64,000 nt of DNA from Glandiceps talaboti (lineage: Eukaryota; Hemichordata; Enteropneusta; Spengelidae), in the NCBI RefSeq assembly GCF_964340395.1, contig NC_135553.1, positions 23,808,449 to 23,872,448 of the forward strand. Reading direction: 5' to 3'. Position numbers and translations under genes: made by a program. Under the pieces are notes generated by a model. It saw only the letters and a program-made list of their open reading frames with translations. It had not been told where the DNA came from and ran no database searches. Below, in pieces: positions 37,578 to 49,200 of the stretch (position 1 is its first letter; each line of letters starts with the position of its first letter).

Positions 37578-38007
37578 GATCTACACTGTCAGGTATGCCT
37601 AAGAGGTCAAAACTTCAAGATGGACATTATCAAGGCTGATGGAAGAATACAAAACCTTAAGAAAAGCCATGATGCTTTGGTGAATATCCATATTTCAAAA
37701 GATATGAAGTACCTAGAAGAAAATGTGATAATGACATTGTTGTGTGCCAAGTTAACATATGTTGGGGTACAATGTTTATTTTTTTCCATCAATCATGCAC
37801 TTGTCAACATGCCCAAGAGGTTTAATTACATCGAGGTTATATTTCAAAGAGCGCTCGAAGATCATAGAATTGCAATTGATGAGGAAGATGAGGAGACAAA
37901 AGAGGGCACAAGTTTTATCCATCAGATATCAGGAGAAAAGATGCTCTGTCTATTTCTGAAGAGGCATTTGCAGCTGTTGCCCTTCATGAATGGATGGCCT
38001 GTCTTGC
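37578..38007 (+). pseudogene. exon-like coding segment of an unrecognised gene, frameshifted
   Basis: Bounded by an acceptor (TTATCCACTCAG ending 37577) and a strong donor (CTTGC|GTAAGTAT). From 37578 in phase 0 one frame is open through residues such as KADGRIQNLKKSHDALVNIH. Near 37900, after an acidic stretch EEDEETKE, the protein-like frame moves to another phase and reads KDALSISEEAFAAVALHEWM up to the donor. That 3' frame leaves GC, which completes an Ala codon with the A opening the segment at 38839. I infer one ancestral exon of about 143 codons with a frameshifting indel near 37900. I do not recognise the protein. It may be the gene of the 22-kb element or a captured host gene. Confidence 0.5.
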
Positions 38008-38120
38008 GTAAGTATTTATATTTTCTTTTCTTACTTTCTTACTTACGTTTGTAGCACATTCATAAAGAAAACACACCAACTTGTGTCTACAGACCTGCTG
38101 CAACCTTTGATATTTTTTTT

Positions 38121-38535
38121 GGGGGGGGTTGGGGGTTGGATTATAGATTGGGTTCTGTCCGTGTGTGTGGGTCCGACCGGAGTCATTCATGGACATTCAT
38201 GGACCAATTATTTTCAATCTTAGTCTATGGATAGTAAACGATGTCATACATTAACACGTTAATTTGTTTAGGGATATTATGCAATTTAGCCGATTAAGAG
38301 CCATTTTTGGGTCAAAAAATGTGAATTTTTGGTCAAAAATCTTGATCTCCAAAACTACTGGGCAGATTGACCTGATATTTGGTAGGAATATTCTCAGAAT
38401 TGTTCTTCTGCAACATTTGGCCCTAGCAACAGTGACCATGCCCATAGCAACAACTAAGTGGTAGTATGTTTTGGTCTAATAACAACATCATTAGGTAGGC
38501 AAGTGAGTAAACATTCAAAAAATGTTTGCAAGTAC
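38121..38535 (+). repeat. dispersed repeat family B, copy 3
   Basis: Head TTATAGATTGGGTTCTGTCC, then the CAAAACTACTGGGCAGATTG and CCATAGCAACAAC modules shared with 18194-19010. It lies in the putative intron between the exon-like segments at 37578 and 38839. Confidence 0.8.
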
Positions 38536-38838
38536 AACCTTTGGGAATTTTTAAATAGGGGATGTTTATTGTGCTTTGATTTTAAAAGGTGTAAATTTAA
38601 AATGTTAACAATTAACACAGGTATTAAGTTCAACTCATACAGGAACTTTCACCATGCGCTGATTGTGCCATTGCCTTACATTGTTGTGTTACACTTGAAA
38701 GCTCTATATCATTCTCTTAAATTGCAAACATAGGTGCCTTAAAGAGGAGAGCTATATGAGGAAGTATGCACATTTGTCATTTTTCCTTTCCTCAATATGA
38801 GGGTATTTAATATAGTTGTACTGATTCTGTTTTTTCAG

Positions 38839-38982
38839 AAACCATTCTTGGGTTAGCTTCAGAGGTTTTTCAGAAGCATACAATGATGTTGTGAGACAAC
38901 TCAAAGGAGACGGCATAATGAAAGACTTCTTACAAAATAAAGCTGAGCCCTCAACATCTGCACAAATACGGTGTTGTTTCTG
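38839..38982 (+). pseudogene. exon-like coding segment (48 codons), in phase with the upstream segment
   Basis: The acceptor TGTTTTTTCAG ends at 38838 and the donor TTTCTG|GTAAGTG begins at 38983. One frame is open throughout and protein-like (NHSWVSFRGFSEAYNDVVRQ at its start, ending RCCFW). It is the frame obtained by joining to the 3' frame of 37578-38007, where the codon GC|A spans the junction. Phase agreement across a 0.8-kb intron is the best evidence for a real spliced gene in this region. Its product is unknown to me. Confidence 0.5.
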
Positions 38983-39150
38983 GTAAGTGAAATTGAACTT
39001 GTGTATTAATATATGGCAATTTCAGTTATTGTTCTTTTAACTCTTACGAAATCTTTCTGTGCAGCAGCGAAAACTTCAGGGGACTAACATATCTAGATTG
39101 TGTTCCTGCATCCATATTCTTTGTTCCTATACACAAACATTATCTTTTTA

Positions 39151-39315
39151 ATTCCCGCCAGACGAAGTCCAGAATGGGGACTTATGGATTGGGTTCTGTC
39201 TGTCTATTTATGCATCCATCCGTCAGTCCTCAGATATGGATGTACCAATTTCTGAATTAACATGTTACAAGGACAACAAACTATGGCATAGATAGGCATG
39301 TAATTTTTTATGGTT
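39151..39315 (+). repeat. dispersed repeat family B, copy 4 (head only)
   Basis: ATTCCCGCCAGACGAAGTCC followed by ACTTATGGATTGGGTTCTGTC, about 165 bp. This is the clearest example of the family's 5' head. Confidence 0.8.
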
Positions 39316-39984
39316 GAGGTTTACCTGCCTTTTGCGCGTAAGTAGTCACAGGCGAAGAGAAGTGAATGTACTTCATATGTTTGGATGTGAATGACAGTGA
39401 CATGGCTGATTTCATCACTTTGAAATTTTGAAATGCTTTTAATGAATGATTTCTTTTTTATGATGATAAAGATAACTTTTATCATGGCAGTGACAATGAT
39501 ACCTGTAATACTGTGTAGGAGTGCCATTGCAGTACCTTTAAAATCAAACCAACCAAGAATCAGGTTTCAAATCATGTATGCAATACAGAACAACTTTTTA
39601 TGACACTCATACAGAAAATTAAGGTTACACAAAAAGAATGCAACAAATGGTTTAATTGTATTGTATGAATACACTAATATTAAACATAAAGTATTACAAA
39701 GTTTTTACTTTTATGATGCAATTAAAAGAAATACTCTAATCCAATATACTTATTTTAAATGGAACTTCCATTAATAAAACATGTGACAACTTCAGTTGTA
39801 TCTGTGCTACAGAAAAATTGAACTGTGTTAAACTATTACACTGGTTTGAGCTATGACAAAAGTCTCCTTACTATGTTGACGTCAACAATTATTGTTACTG
39901 TATGCATCCATTTTCTTGTAGCCCATCAATTCTAAAATCACAAAACTTCTTGTATGTTAAAACGTTATGTTTGTATAATTACAG

Positions 39985-40214
39985 GTTCACAAATACAGTT
40001 ACAGAAAAAAGCTGTGTCAGATATGTTTTTCAATGGGGAATTGGCATATGAAATCATAACAGCGAAAGCAGAAGAACAGTATCTTTTCATCCAGTCAAGT
40101 GACAGGGAAAAGCATATGGAAAAGATAATATCTACCATTGCACATGGCATGTACAGCCAAGATTGTCATGGCGATTGTATGTTAATTGTAAAGTCTGCTT
40201 ATCAGATGCACTAA
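39985..40214 (+). pseudogene. exon-like coding segment, possible terminal exon of the unrecognised gene
   Basis: After an acceptor TATAATTACAG ending at 39984, a frame of about 75 codons reads QLQKKAVSDMFFNGELAYEI, then a charged stretch (EEQYLFIQSSDREKHMEKII), and ends at TAA 40212-40214. The composition looks coding. The segment at 38839-38982 ends leaving two bases, while this frame needs one, so either an exon is missing between them or a frameshift has occurred. Family B sequence begins about 15 bp after the stop. No domain is recognised. Confidence 0.4.
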
Positions 40215-40227
40215 TGAACAATGTAGT

Positions 40228-41205
40228 ACAAATTATATTAGCCAGAGCTGTTTCTTGGAGATGCCTGGACCAATTTTTATTCAAACTTAGTACAGGGGCA
40301 ACATACTATGGCATACATATGCACGTCAATTTGTTTCTTGATATTATCCAATATGGCCGCCTAGCAGCCATTTTGTTTGTGATTTTTCCGTGTCCAAAGC
40401 CATAACTCAGACATGCTTGAACAGGTCCCCCCCCACTACCCCAATTGAGGAGCTCATTAGTGGTTAACTTGTGCATTATGTGTGATTTAGGTGAGGGGTG
40501 GGGTGGGAACAATACTTTTTTGGTCTTGTTGGCAGATTTTTTTTAGCACAATTGAACTAGGTTCAGTAGTGCTATAGGCCAGTAGTGTCTGTGTGTGTGT
40601 GTATGTACGACTCAAAAACTGCCAGCCCCTACTGTTTTGAAGGGACATATACTTGTGATGTCTAGTTGGGAAATTGTTCAAATGAAAATGTTCGCGTCAC
40701 AGGTGTGTGGTTTTGGTCAAACGTGATTTTTGGTAAGAAGAAAACTAAAACTCAGAAACTACTCGGCAGTCTGGTCTGAAATTTGGTGGGAATGTTCTCA
40801 AGAGGGTGTAAATTAAGACTTGTTCGTGACATTATGATTTCACCAATATACAAATATAGAAACTGGGGCTAAAATCTGTCTTTTTGGTAAAAAAAACTTC
40901 TATTACAAACTTGGAAGTTCTTGGACTGGAACTTGGTGAGATGCTACTAGACTTATTTTGCAGATGTTCAAACCTTTTGACTATTAAAATTGGCCCAATC
41001 AACCATGGCAACAGCCAAATGGCATTATGTTTTAGTGAAATAACATCACTTTGTAGACAAATGAGTAAACATTTTAAAAATCTATGCAAATACTTCTACC
41101 AACCTGACCACACCCATAATAACAGTCAAATGATTTGCAAAGATTACAATAGGGTAGATAGGCAACTTCTTGGTCGTTTAGCAAATTAACATGTATACCT
41201 AGCAT
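40228..41205 (+). repeat. dispersed repeat family B, copy 5 with internal insertion
   Basis: The module with CATACATATGCACGTCAATTTG and TCCAATATGGCCGCC (40300-40365) is followed, after about 300 bp of other sequence with a C run at 40427, by the CTACTCGGCAGTCTGGTCTG and CACACCCATAATAACAG modules (40760-41130). Confidence 0.7.
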
Positions 41206-43240
41206 GGCTCACCATGTGAAATGTTTTGAAAACAGTACAGTTGTACCTCAGTGCCATTGGAGCTATTTTTATTTCTCTTAGCTATCATGTTATGTTTTAC
41301 ATGCTATTAAAATTTGAGTTTCATGTGACACAAATTGCTACCACAATATGTAATTGTAATGTACTCCCACATTAAAGTCTTGGCATATTTATTGATAATG
41401 TTATATCCAACCACTTTTAGCTTTCGTAGCGTTTGTATTTAAGGCTGGAAAAGACTACTTGTCTATTCAAGATTATGCCAGCATTTCTTTTCTGTTTACC
41501 TTTTTTATATTATTACTAAACTTTTCTGTGGTTTAATGCACCTAGGTGTAAGCCATGACATTTTTACATTAGGTTTACTGTTTTTATATTTGGTGTCATG
41601 TACTTTGTTTCCTTCTGGGAAAAATATATTTTACCTGTGATATGTCACTCACTTCTGAGAGAGGAACAATTGGACTTAACAGGCTGTTATAGTAGTGTTT
41701 CATATATATGATTCCTGAGAAACATATCAGTTGTGAAAAGTTAACCATTTCTTCCAAATGATTTGAGGAAGACATTTTCCATTAATATTGAAAAGTAGCT
41801 GGCTTATTTATGACTGTAGATCTTATTTCTTGTACTCATCTTGAGATATATAAAACTCCATTGTTTACACATCTGTAATTTTGTATTGATTTTAAATTTT
41901 CTAATAAAAATTGCTGTCAAGCTCAAAAAATAACACCATTGTCTGATGTTCTAATTATTTTCAAAACTGCACCCTTTCCTCACCCCTTGACAATATCCAT
42001 GAATACACATACAATGTACAGTGAAGTGAGACCCTGCATTGCACAAATGCATTATTGTGTACAAATGTTTCCAATTTGTAAAGTATGTGTTATAGGGATG
42101 GTAAAGTGTCTGTCTCTGTGCTATCAACTTCATAAAAAAACTATGCCAATTGCTTTGATGTTTGGCTGTAGATGAACCTTTGTTAAAGGTCAATTATGTG
42201 GGCTAGCATGGCAACCACAGACGAATAAGGGAAAGGGATATATGTGGATTAATAGGTGTCACATAACGTTTTTCTGTTATGGGTTCATTATATATACCCT
42301 TCATTACTTGTAGGTGACGGCTAAAAAGTGTAGTGTTAAATTAACTATTAATACATCATTAATAATATGTATAATATTAATTACATATATGTACCTGGGC
42401 TGAAAAGTGCCCCTATTGACAAGTCCCACAAACGGTTTACAACACACACACACACACACACACATGTATATATTTTTTTTCATAGGGTTTTTACCAAAGT
42501 GGAATATGTACGACAGTTCCATTTAATTCACAGGTATCAAACATTTTTTTATAAACTTGACGCATAATTAAATAATCACCAGCTCGAGTGTCCGTGGTGT
42601 ATACTTTGTGGAATAATGTATTCTAGGTCGTGTTGCATACGTTGTATGTATGTATGTATGTATGTATGTATGTATGTATGTATATATGTGTGTGTGTTGT
42701 TGTTGTTGTTGTTGTTGTTTTATTGTACACTTGCATGTACTGTCTGTTGTTGGTTGGCTAATATTTCTTGTATCGAGCTGTAGCTATGGAACTATGATGT
42801 TTCTAAAGGCGTTGGAGAAAGCAGGTAGGCATGGGGGGGGGGGGGGTAGCTCCAGACTTTAAGTATTTTCTGTATGTGCGTCACTTCTATGGTGTACGCT
42901 ATTAGTTAAAATAATACTTTCGGTTGGTAAATATTAGCTAAATGTTTATATTGCGAGACGCTGGTGAATCTAAAGTTTGGCATTATTTGCATGTGATCCA
43001 TATACAATAGGTTTCGAAACCATGGTGTGGTTCCTTCCTAAATCATTTAACAATATTTACCATAATGTTAATTCATGATAATAATAATAATATTAATAAT
43101 TATAATAATAATAATAAGTTTTCGATGTTGTTTATGTTTCTGACATGTGTGCGTGTAGTAACAATACCGAAATTTCAATGTTTAAACCCGATGTCTTGTG
43201 TTGATTCTGACTATTCATGTTGTTCGTGTTTTTGTAACTA
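41206..43240. other. noncoding with microsatellites and a polyadenylation-like site
   Basis: CTAATAAAAATTG near 41900 could be a polyadenylation signal for the exon-like segments upstream, but 1.7 kb of repeat intervenes. Microsatellites are (CA)n 42441-42463, (GTAT)n with TG and GTT extensions 42641-42720, and (ATA)n 43076-43120. A G14 run lies at 42834-42847. No gene was seen. Confidence 0.5.
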
Positions 43241-43254
43241 GTGTGTCACAAAGA

Positions 43255-43605
43255 TTTGTGTTTCGTTTTTAGGCTATTGGTGATTTTTCAGGGAACAACT
43301 ATTCGATTCTTTTACATGATTTCACATATTTTGGTTGCCAATTTTAGGTCTTTTGTGTTGATGAATGGGTTGTATGTTGTTATGAACAAATCTTTTGTTT
43401 TCACACATGCTTTTCATTGCAGGATTTTTTTGAAGATAAATATTTCTGGCTTTGTGATTGACTTCGTACATAACTTGCGTGATTTTGTTCTGAGACAGTT
43501 CATATCCACATCGTTGTAGATTGTTTGCGAAATCTTTTAATTTGTTGACAAAATCCCCTGTGTTGATACAGTTACGGACGTCGCCATCTAAGGCTTTCAC
43601 CTTTA
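43255..43605 (-). pseudogene. C-terminal remnant of a reverse transcriptase, Penelope-like (tentative)
   Basis: On the minus strand one frame reads FVNKLKDFANNLQRCGYELS, and a shifted frame then reads KDLFITTYNPFINTKDLK. The pairing of an RCGY..(basic region) segment with a F(I/V)TTYNP segment about 50 residues later is typical of the C-terminal RT region of Penelope-like retroelements. The two parts lie in different frames with stops after them, so it is dead. No GIY-YIG endonuclease and no YADD core are visible. Assignment rests on short motifs. Confidence 0.4.
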
Positions 43606-43765
43606 GAGAACTCTTTAAACGTATCTATCGGGTGACGATCGATACTCTTTATGGAAGACCTGAAATATGTCAGTTAATTTTGTATTGGTTTGTGTCAAGT
43701 ATCCTTCCTTTGTTGTATCTCCGATCTTTGTAAACTTGTCGATCCAAGTACGTTGTTTCCTGTTA

Positions 43766-44552
43766 GGGGTAGACCATTTGATATCCGGGGGGGGGGGATT
43801 GGTGGAGAGTTATTATATTTTTTCCCACCTGCTTGCCTGTGAATTATCTTTTTCTCCTTCGCCTATGCTGGCAATTTTTTTTTCTTTCCTTCTTTGAGAT
43901 ATCCGGATTTTTTACACCTATGTTGAACACCAACTTTTGTTGCCACAATTTTCTGTTTGGTTTTCGCACAGGGTGATAAGGAGAGTAAAAAGATGCTGTT
44001 CTATCACACACAGATTATATTTAGTAAACTACATATTTCAATACATGTTTGATTTTCAATTAAATAAACATCGTTGACAGTTTTTATATATGCCGTGGTA
44101 TGATGACACTCTGAAAATGCAAATCGGAAACTTGATTTGTGAACTTAAACATCATTTGTGAACTTAAACTAGTGTGGTAGCTACGTAATACATGTATATG
44201 TATAATTTTATGTATAGTTATGTTTGAACCTTACATGAAGTAATATTTAAAAAAATTATGAAAGAAATAGTGACAAGAACAAATATATATATGTACCACA
44301 GGCCAACGAAACTGACTGGTCCCTGACATGTGTTTGAAAATGTTAGTCATGATCTGACAAGTGTCCTATTTGAAGAGGTACTAGCAGGTTGAACTGTACA
44401 CTCGAACTTGTGCATCATTTCCCTGCCAAGACATTTTTTTCCATCACCCACTCAGATCCGGATTTTTTTCAAGAAACTCCATTTGGCATCTGTTTCCCCC
44501 CCCCCCCCCGAAATCTTCCAAGTCCTCCTCAGGATATCAAATGGTCCACCCC
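43766..44552. mobile_element. 787-bp nonautonomous element with 21-bp inverted termini and TTA duplication
   Basis: GGGGTAGACCATTTGATATCC at the left and its reverse complement (one mismatch) at the right are flanked by TTA on both sides (43763-43765 and 44553-44555). A 3-bp TTA/TWA duplication with GGG-starting termini fits PIF/Harbinger-type MITEs. Subterminal segments with G/C homopolymers, ATCCGGATTTTTT and TTGCCAGC-like sequence are also inverted. No transposase was seen. A family C fragment sits inside. Confidence 0.65.
44165..44330 (+). repeat. dispersed repeat family C, copy 2
   Basis: GTGGTAGCTACGTAATACATGTA, AGTGACAAGAACAAATAT and CACAGGCCAACGAAACTGACTGGTCCCTGAC correspond to 21800-22140. 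The C-run segment present in copy 1 is missing here. Confidence 0.7.
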
Positions 44553-44900
44553 TTACGAACTTTAAAAGTTCAGTGTAAATCGTTATTAATTTTGACCCAC
44601 ACTTTAAAGTTATCTTTTGTTTCGTCCAATAGCATAACAATATCATCTCTGAAAAGGTCCAAGAATATAATATTCTTATTGTGTGGTTCGAGTATTCTTT
44701 GCTCAAATTCATCGAATGTAATGTCAGCTATACCATGATGCCACTGAACCCATACTACAACCATAGATATATACTTCTAGAATTCTCCATTGAATTCAAA
44801 TGTATTTTTGTAGGACTAGTTTTAATATCTTTACCACATATGTTGGTGGAGGCTTTTTGATTCTGTGTTGGTGTACTTTCGGTCGCCGGGTAAAACAATA

Positions 44901-44920
44901 TTCCGCTACCCTCCGCTACC
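44901..44920 (+). repeat. left stub of the GCTACC satellite
   Basis: TTCCGCTACCCTCCGCTACC directly precedes the LINE. The same repeat resumes on the other side of the LINE at 46282, so the LINE sits inside the satellite near its left edge. Confidence 0.8.
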
Positions 44921-46281
44921 TTGAAACGCATGTTTCAAGTCCTCCATAATAGTTCCAGTTCCAAAGAGAAGGAAAATATCATGTTTGAACGATTATCATG
45001 ACCTGTAGCTCTAACTTCCGTAATCATGAAGGTCTAAGATACCTTAAATCTGCTACCGAGCCATTTCTTGACCCATTCCAGTTTGCATATCGAGCGAACA
45101 GGTCAGTTGATGACGCTGTTGCTCTTGGTTTACACTTTGTTCTACAACATCTAGAATCACCTGGTACATATGCACGTATTCTTTTCATAGATTATAGTTC
45201 AGCATTTAATACGATCGTTCCAAAGCAATTGTTTGAGAAGCTCAAATCATTCGATTTTAATACGTCCCTGTGTTTTTGGCTTTTGGACTTTTTGTTGAAT
45301 AGGCCACAGACCATTAGGCTTGGGGATAAAACATCATATTCCATCACTCTTAGTACTGGCGCACCTCAAGGTTGTGTCCTATCACCGTTGTTATATTCCT
45401 TGTTTACCAACGATTGTGTCTCCCATAATGAGTCTGTAAAACTCGTAAAATTTGCAGATGACACTACAGTTATTGGGCTGATTAAAAATGGCAACGAAGT
45501 CATCTACCGTTCCGAGGTGGCCTGGCTAGTTGACTGGTGCTCAAATAATAACCTTGAGCTGAATATTAAGAAAACAAAGGAAATGCTCATCGACTTTCGC
45601 AGAAAACCAGGTTTAATTGCCCCACTTAAAATCAATGATCAACATGTTGACCATGTGGAATCGTTTACCTTCTTAGGTTCAACAATACAAATACATTGAG
45701 ATGGGATACCCGCAATTTTGGTAAAGGCACAACAACGTTTGTTTTTCCTGAGGCAACTTAAGAAATTTGGTTTAAGTCAACACATTCTCATTCGTTTTTA
45801 TAGAGCAATCATTGAGAGTATTATTACATTTTCTATTACTGTCTGGTACGGTAATGCGACACAGAAGGATAGAATTAGTCTTGAAAGAATAGCTAAGACC
45901 GCTTCAAGAATAATCGGGCGCGAGGTTCCATCGGTTGATTCTGTTTATGCTGGTCGCCTTGTACGGAGATCCGACACGATTATAAAGGATACAACACACC
46001 CGGCGCATCACTTTTACGAACTCCTTCCCTTAGGGAAACGTTTTTTTTTTTACACAGTTTCTTTCCTAAAGCAGTTCAAAACTGTCGCATTTGAATGTAG
46101 CGTTTTAAGATTGTATTTTTGTGTCATAATACTGCATTTTTATCAGTCGTTTGTGATTTTATGGTGCTTTTGTGGTGTCTTTTTCTGTATCATTGAGTGT
46201 TTTTTTGAGCAACGCCAAGGCACATTCCTCTCGATTCTATCGATTGGCAATAAAGAATATTATTATTATATTATTATTATT
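44921..46281 (+). mobile_element. 5'-truncated non-LTR retrotransposon, L2/Rex1-like RT
   Basis: RT motifs follow in order but across frameshifts: SSIIVPVPKRRKISCLNDY (44940), PVALTSVIMK (45002), and then an open frame (44998-45696). That frame has FAYRANRSVDD (residues 29-39), LFIDYSSAFNTI (62-73, catalytic Asp), GAPQGCVLSP (121-130) and FADD (152-155). After another frame change, AQQRLFFLRQLKKFG and a WYGN..DR..L.R thumb region lead to LLPLGKRF. The endonuclease is missing. The 3' end carries AATAAAG followed by an (ATT)n tail at 46254-46281. Catalytic residues survive, but at least three frameshifts make it inactive. Confidence 0.85.
44998..45699 (+). pseudogene. reverse transcriptase core of the truncated L2/Rex1-like LINE
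   Basis: Uninterrupted frame of about 233 codons covering the RT fingers and palm. The first aspartate motif is FIDYSSAF and the second is KFADDTTVIGL. The first dozen residues are out of frame with the ancestral PVALTSV motif, so the apparent start Met is not original. The frame is lost after FLGSTIQ, where the family normally continues into a W-containing thumb entry. It would reverse-transcribe LINE RNA at a nicked target if intact. Confidence 0.85.
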
Positions 46282-49200
46282 ACCATCCGCTACCTACGCT
46301 ACCACATATCAGTGCTTTTGCTGAAAAAAAATCGCTACCTTCGCTACCAAATCTCAGTGCTTTTGCCGGAAAAAAAATCGCTACCCTCCGCTACCTACCG
46401 CTACCTTCGCTACCACATTTCAATACTTTTGCTGGAAAAAAAATCCGCTACCCTCCGCTACCTACCGCTACCTTCGCTACCACATTTCAATCCTTTTGCT
46501 GGAAAAAAATCCGCTACCATCCGCTACCTTCGCTACCAAATCTCAGCGCTTTTGCTGAAAAAAAAAATCCGCTACCCTCCGCTACCTTCGCTACCAAATC
46601 TCAGCGCTTTTGCTGGAAAAAAAATCCGCTACCCTCCGCTACCTACCGCTACCACATTTCAATCCTTTTGCTGGAAAAAAATCCGCTACCATCCGCTACC
46701 ATCGCTACCAAATCTCAGCGCTTTTGCTGAAAAAAAAATTCGCTACCCTCCGCTACCTACCGCTACCTTCGCTACCACATTTCAGTGCTTTTGCTTGAAA
46801 AAAAATCGCTACCCTCCGCTACCTACCGCTACCGTCGCTACCAAATCTCAGCGCTTTTGCTGGAAAAAAAATCCGCTACCCTCCGCTACCTTCGCTACCA
46901 CATTTCAATACTTTTGCTGGAAAAAAAAATCCGCTACCCTCCGCTACCTGCGCTACCAAATCTCAACGCTTTTGCTGGAAAAAAAATCCGTTACCCTCCG
47001 CTACCTACCGCTACCTTCGCTACCACATTTCAATCCTTTTGCTGGAAAAAAAATCCGCTACCCTCCGCTACCTACCGCTACCTTCGCTACCACATTTCAA
47101 TCCTTTTGCTGGAAAAAAATCCGCTACCCTCCGCTACCTACCGCTACCTTCGCTACCAAATCTCAGCGCTTTTGCTGAAAAAAAAAATTCGCTACCCTCC
47201 GCTACCTTCGCTACCACATTTCAATCCTTTTGCTGGAAAAAAATCCGCTACCCTCCGCTACCTACCGCTACCTTCGCTACCAAATCTCAGCGCTTTTGCT
47301 GAAAAAAAAAATTCGGTACCCTCCGCTACCTTCGCTACCACATTTCAGTGCTTTTGCTGGAAAAAAAATCCGCTACCCTCCGCTAACTACCGCTACCTTC
47401 GCTACCACATTTCAATCCTTTTGCTGGAAAAAAAATCCACTACCCTCCGCTACCTACCGCTACCAAATTTCAATCCTTTTGCTGGAAAAAAATCCGCTAC
47501 CCTCCGCTACCTACCGCTACCTTCGCTACCAAATCTCAGCGCTTTTGCTGAAAAAAAAAATCCGCTACCCTCCGCTACCTACCGCTACCTTCGCTACCAA
47601 ATCTCAGCGCTTTTGCTGAAAAAAAAAAATTCGCTACCCTCCGCTACCTACCGCTACCTTCGCTACCACATTTCAGTGCTTTTGCTTGAAAAAAAATCGC
47701 TACCCTCCGCTACCTACCGCTACCGTCGCTACCAAATCTCAGCGCTTTTGCTGAAAAAAAAAATTCGCTACCCTCCGCTACCTTCGCTACCACATTTCAA
47801 TCCTTTTGCTGGAAAAAAATCCGCTACCCTCCGCTACCTACCGCTACCTTCGCTACCAAATCTCAGCGCTTTTGCTGAAAAAAAAAATTCGGTACCCTCC
47901 GCTACCTTCGCTACCACATTTCAGTGCTTTTGCTGGAAAAAAAATCCGCTACCCTCCGCTAACTACCGCTACCTTCGCTACCACATTTCAATCCTTTTGC
48001 TGGAAAAAAAATCCGCTACCCTCCGCTACCTACCGCTACCACATTTCAATCCTTTTGCTGGAAAAAAATCCGCTACCCTCCGCTACCTACCGCTACCTTC
48101 GCTACCAAATCTCAGCGCTTTTGCTGAAAAAAAAAATCCGCTACCCTCCGCTACCTACCGCTACCTTCGCTACCAAATCTCAGCGCTTTTGCTGAAAAAA
48201 AAATTCGCTACCCTCCGCTACCTACCGCTACCTTCGCTACCACATTTCAGTGCTTTTGCTTGAAAAAAAATCGCTACCCTCCGCTACCTACCGCTACCGT
48301 CGCTACCAAATCTCAGCGCTTTTGCTGGAAAAAAAATCCGCTACCCTCCGCTACCTTCGCTACCACATTTCAATACTTTTGCTGGAAAAAAAAATCCGCT
48401 ACCCTCCGCTACCTGCGCTACCAAATCTCAACGCTTTTGCTGGAAAAAAAATCCGTTACCCTCCGCTACCTACCGCTACCTTCGCTACCACATTTCAATC
48501 CTTTTGCTGGAAAAAAATCCGCTACCGTCCGCTACCTTCGCTACCAAATCTCAGCGCTTTTGCTGAAAAAAAAAATCCGCTACCCTCCGCTACCTACCGC
48601 TACCTTCGCTACCAAATCTCAGCGCTTTTGCTGGAAAAAAAATCCGCTACCCTCCGCTACCTACCGCTACCTTCGCTACCACATTTCAATCCTTTTGCTG
48701 GAAAAAAATCCGCTACCCTTCGCTACCAAATCTCAGCGCTTTTGCTGAAAAAAAAATTCGCTACCCTCCGCTACCTTCGCTACCACATTTCAATCCTTTT
48801 GCTGGAAAAAAATCCGCTACCCTCCGCTACCTACCGCTACCTTCGCTACCAAATCTCAGCGCTTTTGCTGAAAAAAAAATTCGCTACCCTCCACTACCTT
48901 CGCTACCACATTTCAATCCTTTTGCTGGAAAAAAATCCGCTACCCTCCGCTACCTACCGCTACCTTCGCTACCACATTTCAGTGCTTTTGCTTGAAAAAA
49001 AATCGCTACCCTCCGCTACCTACCGCTACCGTCGCTACCAAATCTCAGCGCTTTTGCTGGAAAAAAAATCCGCTACCCTCCGCTACCTTCGCTACCACAT
49101 TTCAATACTTTTGCTGGGAAAAAAAATCCGCTACCCTCCGCTACCTGCGCTACCAAATCTCAACGCTTTTGCTGGAAAAAAAATCCGTTACCCTCCGCTA

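Noticed and set aside
43241-43733. Two + strand hydrophobic ORFs (92 and 70 codons)
   Set aside because: They are the antisense of the RT-like minus-strand remnant, which shows better motif content.
45718-47178. 486-codon ORF running from the LINE into the satellite
   Set aside because: It is a fusion by read-through: the first ~120 codons are the LINE RT thumb, then a non-coding 3' UTR, then satellite. It is not a gene.
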